Positions 1-8,888 of a stretch of 64,000 nt of DNA are shown piece after piece; position 1 is the first letter of the stretch; every line of letters begins with the position of its first letter. The notes under the pieces were generated by a model. The model searched no databases, was not told where the DNA came from, and saw nothing but the letters and a program-made list of their open reading frames with translations. This DNA is from Empedobacter stercoris. GTDB lineage: Bacteria; Bacteroidota; Bacteroidia; Flavobacteriales; Weeksellaceae. The position numbers and the translations under genes are program-made. The stretch spans positions 496,001-560,000 of the forward strand of contig NZ_CP104209.1 in the NCBI RefSeq assembly GCF_025244765.1, written 5' to 3'.

Positions 1-673
1 TCGTCATTTTTCTCGAATAAATGGTATAATCTTTATTCGTAATAAAAACTTCTGAACCAAATGTAGCTGATTTTTCTTTTACATTATACACAACATTCTT
101 TCCTTCTACTAATGTACCGTCAGAACCAATTGTTTTATAATTATCATTCACAATGATATTACCTGTCAATCGTTCGTAAATCATTATTTCGGAACTAATT
201 TGTTGTGTAGGTGTTTTTACTTCTACTTTTCCAATCCCAGTTGCGATTTCCGTTGTTCGATTATAGTCCATATAATCTGCTGTAATACGAGAAGTTGGAT
301 CTGTTAATACAACGTCTGTAAAAGCTTTTGCAACAGTTGTATTCCCATCATATTCCATTTTATGTGCCGTAATTGTTTTGTCTTTACTCACTAAACGTGC
401 ATTCGACCATACGACAGCTAAATTTTTATCACGATATAAAACCGCACTATCAGCAGAAATCACATCACCTTTATATTCGATGACAACATTACCTGATAGA
501 AATTCGTTACCCTCAAATAATTTCGGATTACGTTCTGTTAAATCAGCGTGTTTTAAAACAACTTTTTCTTTTTTCGGTTTTTGTTGTGCAAAAACACTTA
601 ACGCCATAAAACATGATAGTAAAAAAGCTACTTTTATTCCTGTTTTATTTATATTGATATAGTTAATTAACAA
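1..673 (-). CDS. OstA/LptA-like protein, N-terminal part (runs off the window)
   Basis: The frame is open from the window edge to a TTG at 671-673; the C-terminal part is outside. The N-terminus reads as a signal peptide (hydrophobic stretch around VAFLLSCFMALS, then VFA-Q). It is followed by repeated beta-strand units of the OstA/LptA kind, such as LSGNVVIEYKGD, ITAHKMEYDG and ITADYMDYNR. Proteins of this fold carry lipopolysaccharide across the periplasm or form the periplasmic part of LptD. In flavobacteria a longer OstA-like protein of this type is common. An internal ATG at about 637 would cut the signal peptide, so TTG is preferred. A TAnnTTTG box lies 50 bp upstream. Which Lpt role it has cannot be told from this fragment. 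Confidence 0.75.
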   Translation of the reverse strand, partial: MLINYININKTGIKVAFLLSCFMALSVFAQQKPKKEKVVLKHADLTERNPKLFEGNEFLSGNVVIEYKGDVISADSAVLYRDKNLAVVWSNARLVSKDKTITAHKMEYDGNTTVAKAFTDVVLTDPTSRITADYMDYNRTTEIATGIGKVEVKTPTQQISSEIMIYERLTGNIIVNDNYKTIGSDGTLVEGKNVVYNVKEKSATFGSEVFITNKDYTIYSRKMT

Positions 674-722
674 TTACTTCTGTTTTAATTTAATCTTTCG
701 TTCACTTCAAAAAAGTGTTAGC

Positions 723-730
723 CAAAATTA
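723..730 (-). promoter_or_regulatory. -7 promoter box of the OstA-like gene
   Basis: TAATTTTG on the minus strand matches the Bacteroidetes -7 consensus TAnnTTTG. Transcription would start near 716, giving a leader of about 45 nt to the TTG start at 673. Confidence 0.45.
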
Positions 731-803
731 GTATTATTTTTTTAGTCCAAAAAATTATTTATATAGTTATAAAGCGTCTGATTACTTAAACTTTTCACAA
801 AAT

Positions 804-835
804 TAAAAAAGACCTTTTATCAAATAAAAGGTCTT
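804..835 (-). terminator. Terminator of the Fur-family gene
   Basis: A 12-bp perfect stem (AAGACCTTTTAT / ATAAAAGGTCTT) with a 3-nt loop is followed on the minus strand by a T run. It lies 24 bp after the Fur stop codon. Confidence 0.8.
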
Positions 836-858
836 GGTATATGTCTTTAAAATCAAGT

Positions 859-1311
859 TTATTTTTTATTTCTTGTCCCGTAGAAGTACAATGAATGATT
901 ATCAATTTTGATATCAAAAACCTCTTCAATTGTTTGCTTAATTGATTGAATTCTTGGGTCACAAAATTCTAAAACTTCTCCCGTATCAGCCAAAATTATG
1001 TGGTCATGATTTTTATCGAAATATGATTTTTCGTAATGTGCTTGTTGATCTCCAAATTGATGTTTACGAACCAATTTAGCATCCATCAACAATTCAATTG
1101 TATTGTATAATGTAGCACGGCTTACGCGGTATTTCTTATTTTTCATTTTGATATACAACATATCTATATCAAAATGATCATCTGTAAAATAAATTTCCTC
1201 TAAAATAGCATAACGCTCAGGTGTTTTACGATGTCCATGTTCTTCCAAGAAATTCGTAAACACTTGCTTTACTACTTCGTAATTACTTAATTTTACTGAT
1301 TCGTCTGTCAT
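859..1311 (-). CDS. Fur-family transcriptional regulator
   Basis: A 150-aa protein with the Fur layout: an N-terminal winged helix ([11 protein letters not shown] near 27-37; recognition helix [15 protein letters not shown] at 61-75) and a C-terminal dimer and metal domain with NHDHII at 101-106. Only one cysteine (C117) is present, so the CxxC structural zinc site of many Fur and PerR proteins is absent. Family members repress iron uptake, zinc uptake or peroxide defence genes when metal is bound; which of these applies cannot be decided here. It is a single-gene unit with its own terminator. A 10-bp inverted repeat sits over its promoter and may be an autoregulatory site. Confidence 0.9.
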   Translation of the reverse strand: MTDESVKLSNYEVVKQVFTNFLEEHGHRKTPERYAILEEIYFTDDHFDIDMLYIKMKNKKYRVSRATLYNTIELLMDAKLVRKHQFGDQQAHYEKSYFDKNHDHIILADTGEVLEFCDPRIQSIKQTIEEVFDIKIDNHSLYFYGTRNKK

Positions 1312-1325
1312 ATAAAAAATTTGTG

Positions 1326-1369
1326 TAAATATAGGGATTATTTCTAAATGAAAACAACGATAATCCCTA
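1326..1369 (-). promoter_or_regulatory. Fur gene promoter region with inverted repeat
   Basis: Minus-strand TATATTTA (1326-1333) is a one-mismatch -7 box 15 bp from the start codon. Overlapping its upstream edge is a perfect inverted repeat TAGGGATTAT (1332-1341) / ATAATCCCTA (1360-1369) with an 18-bp spacer, spanning the expected -33 region. The position fits an operator. The sequence does not resemble a classical Fur box. Confidence 0.45.
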
Positions 1370-1493
1370 CAAATAGTTTCTATTATCTATCTCATTATAA
1401 CTTAATTTTATAAATACAAATATTTTATCAACATCCCTATTCAGAAAGATATATAATCTTTTAAAATTATTTTATCCTTTACACGACAAAGGT

Positions 1494-1501
1494 TAACTTT
1501 G
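1494..1501 (+). promoter_or_regulatory. -7 promoter box of the helicase gene
   Basis: TAACTTTG ends 6 bp before the ATG at 1508. A start of transcription about 7 nt after the box falls on the start codon itself, so the mRNA is probably leaderless or nearly so. Confidence 0.5.
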
Positions 1502-1507
1502 TACACG

Positions 1508-3847
1508 ATGGAACAAAATTATTTAGAAAAACTAAACGAACCGCAGCGATTAGCTGTAGAAGCAACTGAAGGTCCTGTAATGGTTATTGCAGGTGCAGGT
1601 TCTGGAAAAACAAGAGTTTTAACCTATCGAATTGCTCATTTATTAAACAAAGGTGTTGATGCGTTTAATATTTTATCATTAACCTTTACCAATAAGGCAG
1701 CACGTGAAATGAAAGAACGTATTGGACAAGTTGTAGGAGAATCAAATGCCAAGTCGCTTTGGATGGGTACTTTTCACTCTGTTTTTGCAAGAATTCTTCG
1801 TGTAGAAGCACCATTATTAGGTTATCCATCAGATTTTACAATTTACGATCAACAAGATGCTGTTTCGGTAATGACAAAGATTATTAACGAATTGCATTTA
1901 GATAAAGATATTTATAAACCAAAACAAGTTTTAGGACGTATTTCACAATACAAAAATAACTTGATTACGGTAAGAGCATATCACAACAATCAAGCATTAA
2001 TTGAAGCAGATAACGAAGCAATGCGACCTCGAATGGGTGATATTTACAGAGCGTATGTCGACCGATGTTTCAAATCTGGCGCAATGGATTTTGACGATTT
2101 ATTGTTGCGTACCAACGAAATTTTGACGCGTTTTCCAGAAGTTTTAGCAAAATATCAAGAACGTTTTAAATATATAATGGTGGATGAGTACCAAGATACT
2201 AATCATTCGCAATATTTGATTGTAAAAGCATTAGCATCTCGTTATGAAAACCTATGTGTAGTTGGCGATGACGCTCAATCAATTTATGCTTTCCGTGGTG
2301 CTAACATTCGAAATATATTATCCTTTAAATCTGATTATCCAGATGCAAAAATGTATCCGTTGGAACAGAATTATCGCTCTACACAAATGATTGTCGAAGC
2401 GGCGAATCAAATTATTAAACAGAATCAAGACCAATTAGAGAAAAACGTTTGGACTGCAAACGAAACTGGAGAAAAAATTGCCATTTATAGAGGTCTTTCA
2501 GATGCGGATGAAGCTCGTTTTATTGCAACTCAAATCTGGGAAAGACAAATCAATGAGCATTTTCAGCCGAAAGATTTTGCTATTTTATATCGTACTAATG
2601 CGCAATCTCGTGCTTTAGAAGAAGCTTTACGAAAGAAAGGAATTCAGTACCGTGTTTATGGAGGAACTTCTTTCTATCAGCGTAAAGAGATTAAAGATAT
2701 GGTTGGCTATATGCGACTATTGATCAATCAGAATGATGAAGAAGCTTTATTACGTACAATTAATTATCCTGCAAGAGGTATTGGTCAAACGACGATTTCT
2801 AAACTTTTAGTGGCAGCTGATCAACATCAAATGAGTTTATTTTCATTAATTGAAAATATAGCGATGTATGCGCCAACGATTGGTATTAATGCTGGAACAT
2901 CCAATAAATTAAATGATTTTGTGTTGATGATTAAACGTTTCCAAGTCATGTTAAAATCACATGACGTTTACGAAGTAACAATGGAAATGGCGAAAACAAC
3001 ACAATTATTGAATGCACTAAAAGAAGATTCAACGCCAGAAGGTGTTTCGCGTTTAGAAAACGTTCAAGAATTATTAAACTCTATTCAAGGATATGTTGAA
3101 GAACAACAACAATTAGACGAAGGAGATGCGTCATTAGGAGGTTTTTTAGAAAACATTGCTTTAGCAACCGATGCAGATAACGAAGAGGACGATGATAACA
3201 AAGTAAATTTGATGACTGTTCACTTAGCAAAAGGTTTAGAATTTCCTGTCGTTTTTATTGCGGGACTAGAAGAAAACCTTTTTCCTTCTATGATGAGTGT
3301 GAACACGCGTGCTGAATTGGAAGAAGAACGTCGATTATTTTATGTTGCTTTAACACGAGCGGAGAAAGTTGCATATATGACCTATTCCGTTTCTCGTTTT
3401 CGATGGGGAAAAATTATTGATTGTGAACCATCTCGTTTCTTAGAAGAAATTGATGATCGTTTCTTAGAATGGAAAAATTTACATATTTCTGCAAGAGCAA
3501 GTAACAATAGTGGTTTATCCGCAGATCTTTTTGGTGACGAACCAACACCTCAACCCTATCAACAAAGAGAAAAATCTGTGGCAAGACAAAATCCACGTGC
3601 AAGGGTTGAACCTGCGCAGCCTCGTGCAAATTTCAAACCTGTAAATCAAACTAAAAGTAGCGGGACTTCACCTGCTAACGCACAAGGTCTACAAATTGGA
3701 CAAGTCGTTGTTCACGATCGTTTTGGGCGTGGAGTCGTAAAAGATTTACAAGGTGAACCTTCGGATATGAAAGCAATTATACATTTTGATAATGCTGGAG
3801 AAAAGAAATTGCTTTTAAATTTCGCTAAGCTAAAAGTAATTCGATAA
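1508..3847 (+). CDS. UvrD/PcrA-type ATP-dependent DNA helicase
   Basis: A superfamily 1A 3'-5' DNA helicase of about 779 aa, acting in nucleotide excision and mismatch repair and in clearing proteins from DNA. Walker A is AGAGSGKT near residue 29, motif II is MVDEYQDTN near 220, followed by GDDAQSIYAFRGA, QNYRS and, near the C-terminus, VNLMTVHLAKGLEFPVVF and ALTRAEK. The end carries the PcrA-type tail (VVHDRFGRGVVKDL...) thought to contact RNA polymerase. ATG at 1508 is preferred over TTG at 1499, because the TTG lies inside the promoter box and would be upstream of the transcript. Single gene with its own terminator. Confidence 0.95.
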   Translation: MEQNYLEKLNEPQRLAVEATEGPVMVIAGAGSGKTRVLTYRIAHLLNKGVDAFNILSLTFTNKAAREMKERIGQVVGESNAKSLWMGTFHSVFARILRVEAPLLGYPSDFTIYDQQDAVSVMTKIINELHLDKDIYKPKQVLGRISQYKNNLITVRAYHNNQALIEADNEAMRPRMGDIYRAYVDRCFKSGAMDFDDLLLRTNEILTRFPEVLAKYQERFKYIMVDEYQDTNHSQYLIVKALASRYENLCVVGDDAQSIYAFRGANIRNILSFKSDYPDAKMYPLEQNYRSTQMIVEAANQIIKQNQDQLEKNVWTANETGEKIAIYRGLSDADEARFIATQIWERQINEHFQPKDFAILYRTNAQSRALEEALRKKGIQYRVYGGTSFYQRKEIKDMVGYMRLLINQNDEEALLRTINYPARGIGQTTISKLLVAADQHQMSLFSLIENIAMYAPTIGINAGTSNKLNDFVLMIKRFQVMLKSHDVYEVTMEMAKTTQLLNALKEDSTPEGVSRLENVQELLNSIQGYVEEQQQLDEGDASLGGFLENIALATDADNEEDDDNKVNLMTVHLAKGLEFPVVFIAGLEENLFPSMMSVNTRAELEEERRLFYVALTRAEKVAYMTYSVSRFRWGKIIDCEPSRFLEEIDDRFLEWKNLHISARASNNSGLSADLFGDEPTPQPYQQREKSVARQNPRARVEPAQPRANFKPVNQTKSSGTSPANAQGLQIGQVVVHDRFGRGVVKDLQGEPSDMKAIIHFDNAGEKKLLLNFAKLKVIR

Positions 3848-3861
3848 ATACATTGATAATG

Positions 3862-3892
3862 AAAAGACTACAGATTACATGTAGTCTTTTTT
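3862..3892 (+). terminator. Terminator of the helicase gene
   Basis: An 11-bp stem AAAAGACTACA / TGTAGTCTTTT followed by T residues, 15 bp after the stop codon. Confidence 0.8.
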
Positions 3893-4078
3893 ATTTGAAA
3901 ATCAATTATTTAATCAATATTAGTTAAACTAAATATTTAATTGCATTATCTTCAAAATTTAGAATATATTTCTTCGAATTAATAATTTTTTTGAATAAAT
4001 AAATAGATTAGAGATTATTATTAAGATTTTTTTAGCATTTTAGCATCACAAATAAACACAAGAACAAATTTTTATTCA

Positions 4079-5548
4079 ATGGATGATATTATAAATATCG
4101 TAAGTAGCTACGTTTGGTCGTATGCTTTGATTGGGCTTTGCGCATTAACTGGAATTTACTTTTCGATTCGTACAGGTTTTCTACAAATTACTTACTTAAA
4201 AGATATGGTGCGTTTACTTTTTAGTGGCAATAAATCAGATAAAGGAATTACACCATTTCAAGCCTTTTCATTAGCTATTTCGGGACGTGTTGGTACAGGA
4301 AATATTGTAGGTGTAGCAACAGCAATCGCTATGGGAGGCCCGGGAGCAATCTTTTGGATGTGGTTTATTGCATTTTTAGGAAGTGCTTCTGCTTTTATCG
4401 AATCAACTTTAGGACAAGTTTATAAACAAGAAATAGATGGAGAATACCGTGGAGGACCATCTTACTACATCGAAAAAGGATTAGGTATAAAATGGTATGC
4501 AATTTTATTTGCTATTATTACGATGGTAAGTTGTGGTATTTTGTTACCTGGAGTGCAATCAAACAGTATTTCTTCTGCTTTAAACAATGCTTTTGATATT
4601 CCTGTATTTAACGTTATTGGAATACCTATCAATATTATTGGTATTAGTATTATTGGTTTATTAGCATTAATCATTTTTGGAGGTGTAAAGCGTTTAGGGC
4701 AAGCATCCGAATTTATCGTTCCTTTTATGGCTGGTGCTTATATTTTAATGGCTATTGTAATTATTGGGATGAATTTTCATCAAATTCCTTCTGTTCTACG
4801 GTTAATTATTTCTTCAGCATTTAATCAAGAATCTCTTTACAGTGGAGTTTTTGGTTCTGCTATAGCTTGGGGAATTAAAAGAGGGATTTATTCAAATGAA
4901 GCTGGACAGGGTACTGCTCCTCATGCTGCTGCTGCATCCGAAGTTAATCATCCTGCTCAACAAGGTTTAGTTCAAGCATTCTCTGTTTATATCGATACTT
5001 TATTTGTGTGTACAGCCACAGCTTTTATGATCTTATTTACAGGTAAATATAATGTAAGTCATCCCGAAAAAGCGGGCAATTTTATTACGCAAAATATCCC
5101 TGGTGTTGATTATACTGGCTTTACGCAAGCTGCTGTTTCAAGTCATTTCCCTACATTTGGAAATAGCTTTGTAGCGATAGCTCTTTTCTTTTTTGCCTTT
5201 ACTACGATTATGGCGTATTATTATTACGCTGAAACCAATATTATGTATATTTTCAAAAAAGGAAATCGTAAAGTTTATGTATGGATTTTGAGAGTTTGTT
5301 TTTTAGGTGCAACATATTATGGAACAATTAAAACAGCTGAAACAGCTTGGGCTATTGGTGATATTGGTGTTGGACTAATGGCTTGGGTAAATATTATTGC
5401 AATTTTACTATTGAGCGGTGTTGGACTTAAAGTTTGGAAAGATTACAAAGACAAACGTAAAAAAGGTATTCAAAACCCAGATTTTAATCCATTAGAAATA
5501 GGTATTAAAAATGCCACTTTCTGGGAGAATAAAAATAAAACTGAATAA
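4079..5548 (+). CDS. Sodium:alanine symporter family (AGCS) transporter
   Basis: A 489-aa multi-span inner-membrane protein of the alanine or glycine:cation symporter family. Family signatures seen are SGRVGTGNIVGVATAIAMGG near residue 68, then GPGAIFWMW and SNEAGQGTAPHAAAA near 275. Members import alanine, glycine or glutamine with sodium or protons. It stands alone between a long AT-rich leader and a strong terminator. The exact amino acid carried cannot be read from the sequence. Confidence 0.92.
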   Translation: MDDIINIVSSYVWSYALIGLCALTGIYFSIRTGFLQITYLKDMVRLLFSGNKSDKGITPFQAFSLAISGRVGTGNIVGVATAIAMGGPGAIFWMWFIAFLGSASAFIESTLGQVYKQEIDGEYRGGPSYYIEKGLGIKWYAILFAIITMVSCGILLPGVQSNSISSALNNAFDIPVFNVIGIPINIIGISIIGLLALIIFGGVKRLGQASEFIVPFMAGAYILMAIVIIGMNFHQIPSVLRLIISSAFNQESLYSGVFGSAIAWGIKRGIYSNEAGQGTAPHAAAASEVNHPAQQGLVQAFSVYIDTLFVCTATAFMILFTGKYNVSHPEKAGNFITQNIPGVDYTGFTQAAVSSHFPTFGNSFVAIALFFFAFTTIMAYYYYAETNIMYIFKKGNRKVYVWILRVCFLGATYYGTIKTAETAWAIGDIGVGLMAWVNIIAILLLSGVGLKVWKDYKDKRKKGIQNPDFNPLEIGIKNATFWENKNKTE

Positions 5549-5579
5549 AAAAAAACCACTTAATTAAGTGGCTTTTTTT
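5547..5579 (+). terminator. Terminator between convergent symporter and YceI genes
   Basis: An A-rich run, a perfect palindrome CCACTTAATTAAGTGG and a T7 run. It can serve both converging genes. Confidence 0.8.
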
Positions 5580-5597
5580 GCTATTAAAACTTATAGA

Positions 5598-6113
5598 TTA
5601 TTGGGCTTGAGTAAACTCTAAGTTTACCAATAATTTTACTTTATCAGATACAACTAATCCTCCTGCTTCTGTAACTTGACTCCATCCTAATCCGAAATCT
5701 TTACGATTTATTTCTCCTGTAAATTCGAATCCAGCACGAGTTAAACCATAAGGATCTTTGATTACACCTCCAAAATCTGCATCTAACGTAATAGGTTTTT
5801 TCTCTCCACGAATTTCTAAAATTCCTTCAATTTTACCATTTTTAATTCCTGAAGTACTTTTAAATTTTAATTCTGGAAATTGATCTGCAGCAAAAAAATC
5901 AACTGATTTTAAATGTCCATCACGATCGGCATTTCTTGTATTTATAGAATCAATTTTTGCATCAAATGCAAATTTTGCTTCTGAAAAATCATCGCTGTTG
6001 CTTTCTACATCTGCTTCAAAATGATCAAAATTTCCAGTTACTGTAGAAATCACCATATGTTTTACTTTAAATTGAACCTCTGAATGAGACGGATCTAAAT
6101 TCCATTTTGTCAT
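5598..6113 (-). CDS. YceI-family protein, cytoplasmic form
   Basis: A 171-aa lipocalin-like beta-barrel of the YceI family. Typical features are W-DPSHSEVQFKVKHM at the start, the GNFDHFEADV strand, a DGHLKS-DFF segment and the C-terminal INRKDFGL. Members bind isoprenoid or other amphiphilic lipids. There is no signal peptide, unlike the paralogue at 7000-7572 in the same operon. It is the third gene after the dioxygenase (40-bp gap). The ligand is unknown. Confidence 0.9.
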   Translation of the reverse strand: MTKWNLDPSHSEVQFKVKHMVISTVTGNFDHFEADVESNSDDFSEAKFAFDAKIDSINTRNADRDGHLKSVDFFAADQFPELKFKSTSGIKNGKIEGILEIRGEKKPITLDADFGGVIKDPYGLTRAGFEFTGEINRKDFGLGWSQVTEAGGLVVSDKVKLLVNLEFTQAQ

Positions 6114-6153
6114 AATAAATTGTTTTTATTGTTATTTAAATTGTTAAATTTCT

Positions 6154-6972
6154 TTAACCTATTTTAAAAGATAACATTCCCAATGAACCATAAATTAAAT
6201 GATCGTTAAAAATTGTTACCTCTTCTTTTTTGTCTTGTAATGCTAATGCGTAGACAGCTGGTAAATAATGCTCCATCGAAGGAATCGCCATATTATAAGC
6301 AGTTCCCTTTTGCACGAAATGAAATAATTCATCATGATTACCTGATTGAACAATATTTTTGAAGGTATCGTTTACCTCATAAGCCCAATCATAGCCAGCG
6401 GTTGGTTCGTTCCAATTTAAAGTTCTTAAATTATGAACAACATTTCCACTTCCTACAATTAAAACTCCTTTACTTCGCATAGCATCTAACTCTTTTGCTA
6501 ATTCGTAATGTTCTTTTGGCGTTTTAAAAACATCTAAACTTAGTTCTATCATCGGAACATCCGCATTTGGATACAAAAATTTAATTACACTCCAAGAACC
6601 ATGATCAAAACCCCATATGTGATCTAAATCGATTGGTGTCGTTTTAATTAAATTTTTAATCTCATTTGCTAATTCAGGACTTCCTGCTGCTGGGTATTGA
6701 ACGTCGAATAAAGCTTGAGGAAAACCATAAAAATCGTGAATGGTTTTAGGTTGTTGCATAGCAGTCACCTTCGTTCCTTTTGTTTCCCAATGCGCCGAAA
6801 TACATAAAATAGCATTTGGTTTTGGGATTGTTTTTCCAATATTTCTCCATCCTTCAACAAATATATTTTCTTCGATGGCGTTCATTGGTGAACCATGACC
6901 TAAAAATAATACTGGCATTTTTTCTGTTTTACTAAAACATGAAGTAACAGATTTTAACGTATTGAAATTCAC
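6154..6972 (-). CDS. Extradiol ring-cleavage dioxygenase (LigB/YgiD, DODA type)
   Basis: A 272-aa member of the class III extradiol dioxygenases (4,5-DOPA dioxygenase type). Likely metal ligands and catalytic histidines are in VLFLGHGSP (H26), CISAHWE (H61), GFDHGSW and SMEHYLP. These enzymes open catechol rings; YgiD cleaves DOPA in vitro, but the physiological substrate is generally unknown. It sits 27 bp after one YceI gene and 40 bp before another on the same strand, so all three are probably one transcript. An internal start at MPVLF (6918) is possible. Confidence 0.88.
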   Translation of the reverse strand: MNFNTLKSVTSCFSKTEKMPVLFLGHGSPMNAIEENIFVEGWRNIGKTIPKPNAILCISAHWETKGTKVTAMQQPKTIHDFYGFPQALFDVQYPAAGSPELANEIKNLIKTTPIDLDHIWGFDHGSWSVIKFLYPNADVPMIELSLDVFKTPKEHYELAKELDAMRSKGVLIVGSGNVVHNLRTLNWNEPTAGYDWAYEVNDTFKNIVQSGNHDELFHFVQKGTAYNMAIPSMEHYLPAVYALALQDKKEEVTIFNDHLIYGSLGMLSFKIG

Positions 6973-6999
6973 GATTTTTATAGTTTATTTTTTTAAAAT

Positions 7000-7572
7000 T
7001 TATTTTGCTTTTGGTGTAGCAAATTCAAGATTAGATGTTAATGTAACGACATCACCTACAACAGCTTCTGGAAAGTTTCCTCCCACATTAAAATCACTTC
7101 TTTTTACATTACCTTTTACTGTAAATCCGTAAGTTTTAACACCATTATTGTTAATGCTTCCGTTGTACACTAATTTTAAAGCAACTGGTTTTGTAACACC
7201 ATTCAATGTTAAATCTCCAGTCATTTTAAATTGATTTCCTTTAACGCGTGTAATTCCTTTTGAAGAAAACTCTAATTTAGAATTTTTAGCTGTATTAAAG
7301 AAATCGGCTGATTTCAAGTGATTGTCACGCGCTTCGATACCTGTGTTGATCGAATTAACATCAGCAATTACATGAAATTTAGCATCACTTAAATCTTCTT
7401 TTGTAAAGTTTAAATGAGCATCAAAATTATTAAATTGTCCTTCTACATCAGATATCGTCATGTGAGATACAGAAAACCCTAATTTTGAATGTGCTTTATC
7501 ATTTGTATAGTTTTGAGCAAATGCAGAGATTGATGCTGCTGATAACAATAAAGTGAATAATAATTTTTTCAT
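7000..7572 (-). CDS. YceI-family protein, exported
   Basis: A 190-aa YceI protein with a clear signal peptide (MKKLLFTLLLSAASISAFA-Q). It carries family motifs parallel to the cytoplasmic copy downstream: DKAHSKLGFSVSHM, EGQFNNFDAHL, DNHLKSADFF and VKRSDFNVG. It is the first gene of the YceI - dioxygenase - YceI operon and probably acts as a periplasmic lipid-binding protein. A good promoter box lies 39 bp upstream. Confidence 0.92.
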   Translation of the reverse strand: MKKLLFTLLLSAASISAFAQNYTNDKAHSKLGFSVSHMTISDVEGQFNNFDAHLNFTKEDLSDAKFHVIADVNSINTGIEARDNHLKSADFFNTAKNSKLEFSSKGITRVKGNQFKMTGDLTLNGVTKPVALKLVYNGSINNNGVKTYGFTVKGNVKRSDFNVGGNFPEAVVGDVVTLTSNLEFATPKAK

Positions 7573-7610
7573 TTTGTCTATTTTTGATCTTTTATTAATT
7601 ATTGATACTG

Positions 7611-7618
7611 CAAAGGTA
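7611..7618 (-). promoter_or_regulatory. -7 promoter box of the YceI operon
   Basis: TACCTTTG on the minus strand; predicted transcript start near 7604, leader about 32 nt. Confidence 0.55.
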
Positions 7619-7653
7619 ACTTAGGTCACATCCGTATTTCATTGACTTAAGAT

Positions 7654-7672
7654 AAGAAATGAGCTATTTCTT
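7654..7672. promoter_or_regulatory. Inverted repeat upstream of the YceI operon promoter
   Basis: Perfect 7-bp arms AAGAAAT / ATTTCTT with a 5-bp centre. It lies 36 bp upstream of the -7 box, a suitable place for a regulator to bind. No regulator gene is adjacent. Confidence 0.35.
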
Positions 7673-7749
7673 GTTACATTTATAAAACGTCTTTTTAAAC
7701 AGCATCAATTAATATTCCAATATCACTTGAAAATCAAACCAATACAAAA

Positions 7750-7777
7750 TAAATAAGCACTTCTTTCGAAGTGCTTA
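7750..7777 (-). terminator. Terminator of the aminopeptidase transcript
   Basis: Stem AAGCACTTC / GAAGTGCTT with a 4-nt loop and a T-rich tail on the minus strand, just after the stop of the 99-aa gene. Confidence 0.7.
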
Positions 7778-7781
7778 TGCT

Positions 7782-8081
7782 TTATTTTACTGGACTAAAA
7801 TACCAATATGTAGAAGTTTTTTTATTTTCAATTTCCAAATATTCTGGAAAAGCTTGAGGTAATAAATGTAACTCTTCTGACTTTTTAAGATCAGTTAAAA
7901 TTTGACGCAAAGGATATCCTTTTTTGCGATCATGAGGAAAATATCCTTTTTCAATTAAGAAAGGCATCATGTCTTTTGTTTTAACATGTTCAAGGTTATT
8001 TTCTACTAAATAAGCTTGTATATCTTCGCTCATCTTTTTGACCACTTCACGGTCAATTTTAATATATTCGTTTTTCTTCAT
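7782..8081 (-). CDS. Hypothetical protein, 99 aa
   Basis: Not recognised. The protein is charged and soluble, with two helical-looking N-terminal segments (REVVKKMSEDIQAYLVENN) and a tail rich in aromatic residues (STYWYFSPV). It begins 6 bp after the stop of the methionine aminopeptidase gene and ends in a terminator, so the two are co-transcribed. The tight coupling supports it being a real gene. Confidence 0.7.
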   Translation of the reverse strand: MKKNEYIKIDREVVKKMSEDIQAYLVENNLEHVKTKDMMPFLIEKGYFPHDRKKGYPLRQILTDLKKSEELHLLPQAFPEYLEIENKKTSTYWYFSPVK

Positions 8082-8087
8082 ATAATT

Positions 8088-8849
8088 TTACCAATTACCA
8101 TTCATATGTGTCAGAATCATTGGACCTTCAGATGTAACCAAAACAGTATGCTCATGTTGCGCAAACACTCCTGGTGCATTTCCAATCATTGTCCAACCAT
8201 CAGCTTGTTCTATTGCCTCGTAAGAGTTTTCTGAAATAAACGTTTCTAAAGCAATAACCGAATTTTTACGGAAACGACGTTTATCATCTATATCTCTAAA
8301 ATTCAATAAATCTAAAGGTTCTTCGTGTAAAGAACGTCCTACACCATGACCTGTCAGATTTTCGATCACATGATAATGATGTTTTTTTGCTTCTTTCTCG
8401 ATTATACCACCAATATCTGCAATTTTAACGCCAGATTTAACCGCACCAATTGCTTTTTGAAGAGCCGAAATTGAAGCATCTACAATTTTTTGATAACCGT
8501 TTACATCCTCACCAACAACAATTGACCCACCGTTATCAGCCCAAAAACCACCTAATTCACCAGAGACATCAATATTGATAACATCTCCATCTTTAAGGAT
8601 TTTATCTGCTCTTGGAATTCCGTGACAAATTTCTTCATTTACACTTAAGCATGTATAACCAGGAAATTGATAAGTCTCAAAAGGTGCCGATTTACAACCG
8701 AATTTCTTCATAATGGTAGCTCCAAAATCGTCTAATTCTTTTGTTGACATTCCAGGTTTTACATAATCTTTCATCTCTTTAAGAGTAACGGCTACAGCTT
8801 CGCTGACTTTTTTCATTCCGATTAACTCTTCCTCTGTTTCTATAATCAT
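8088..8849 (-). CDS. map: Methionine aminopeptidase, type I (M24 family)
   Basis: A 253-aa cytoplasmic dinuclear-metal peptidase that removes the N-terminal methionine of new proteins. Metal ligands correspond to D94 (INIDVS), D105 (FWADNGG), H168 (LTGHGVGR), E202 (ALETF) and E233 (QHEHTV), with H76 (ICHGIP) and H175 also in place. The GGFWADNGGS segment and ETF replacing the usual EP differ from the E. coli type, so this may be a second, divergent copy rather than one from a ribosomal-protein operon. Its own promoter lies upstream. Confidence 0.9.
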   Translation of the reverse strand: MIIETEEELIGMKKVSEAVAVTLKEMKDYVKPGMSTKELDDFGATIMKKFGCKSAPFETYQFPGYTCLSVNEEICHGIPRADKILKDGDVINIDVSGELGGFWADNGGSIVVGEDVNGYQKIVDASISALQKAIGAVKSGVKIADIGGIIEKEAKKHHYHVIENLTGHGVGRSLHEEPLDLLNFRDIDDKRRFRKNSVIALETFISENSYEAIEQADGWTMIGNAPGVFAQHEHTVLVTSEGPMILTHMNGNW

Positions 8850-8888
8850 TGCTTAAATTCTATTGATTTCGAAGTCTGAAATCGATTG

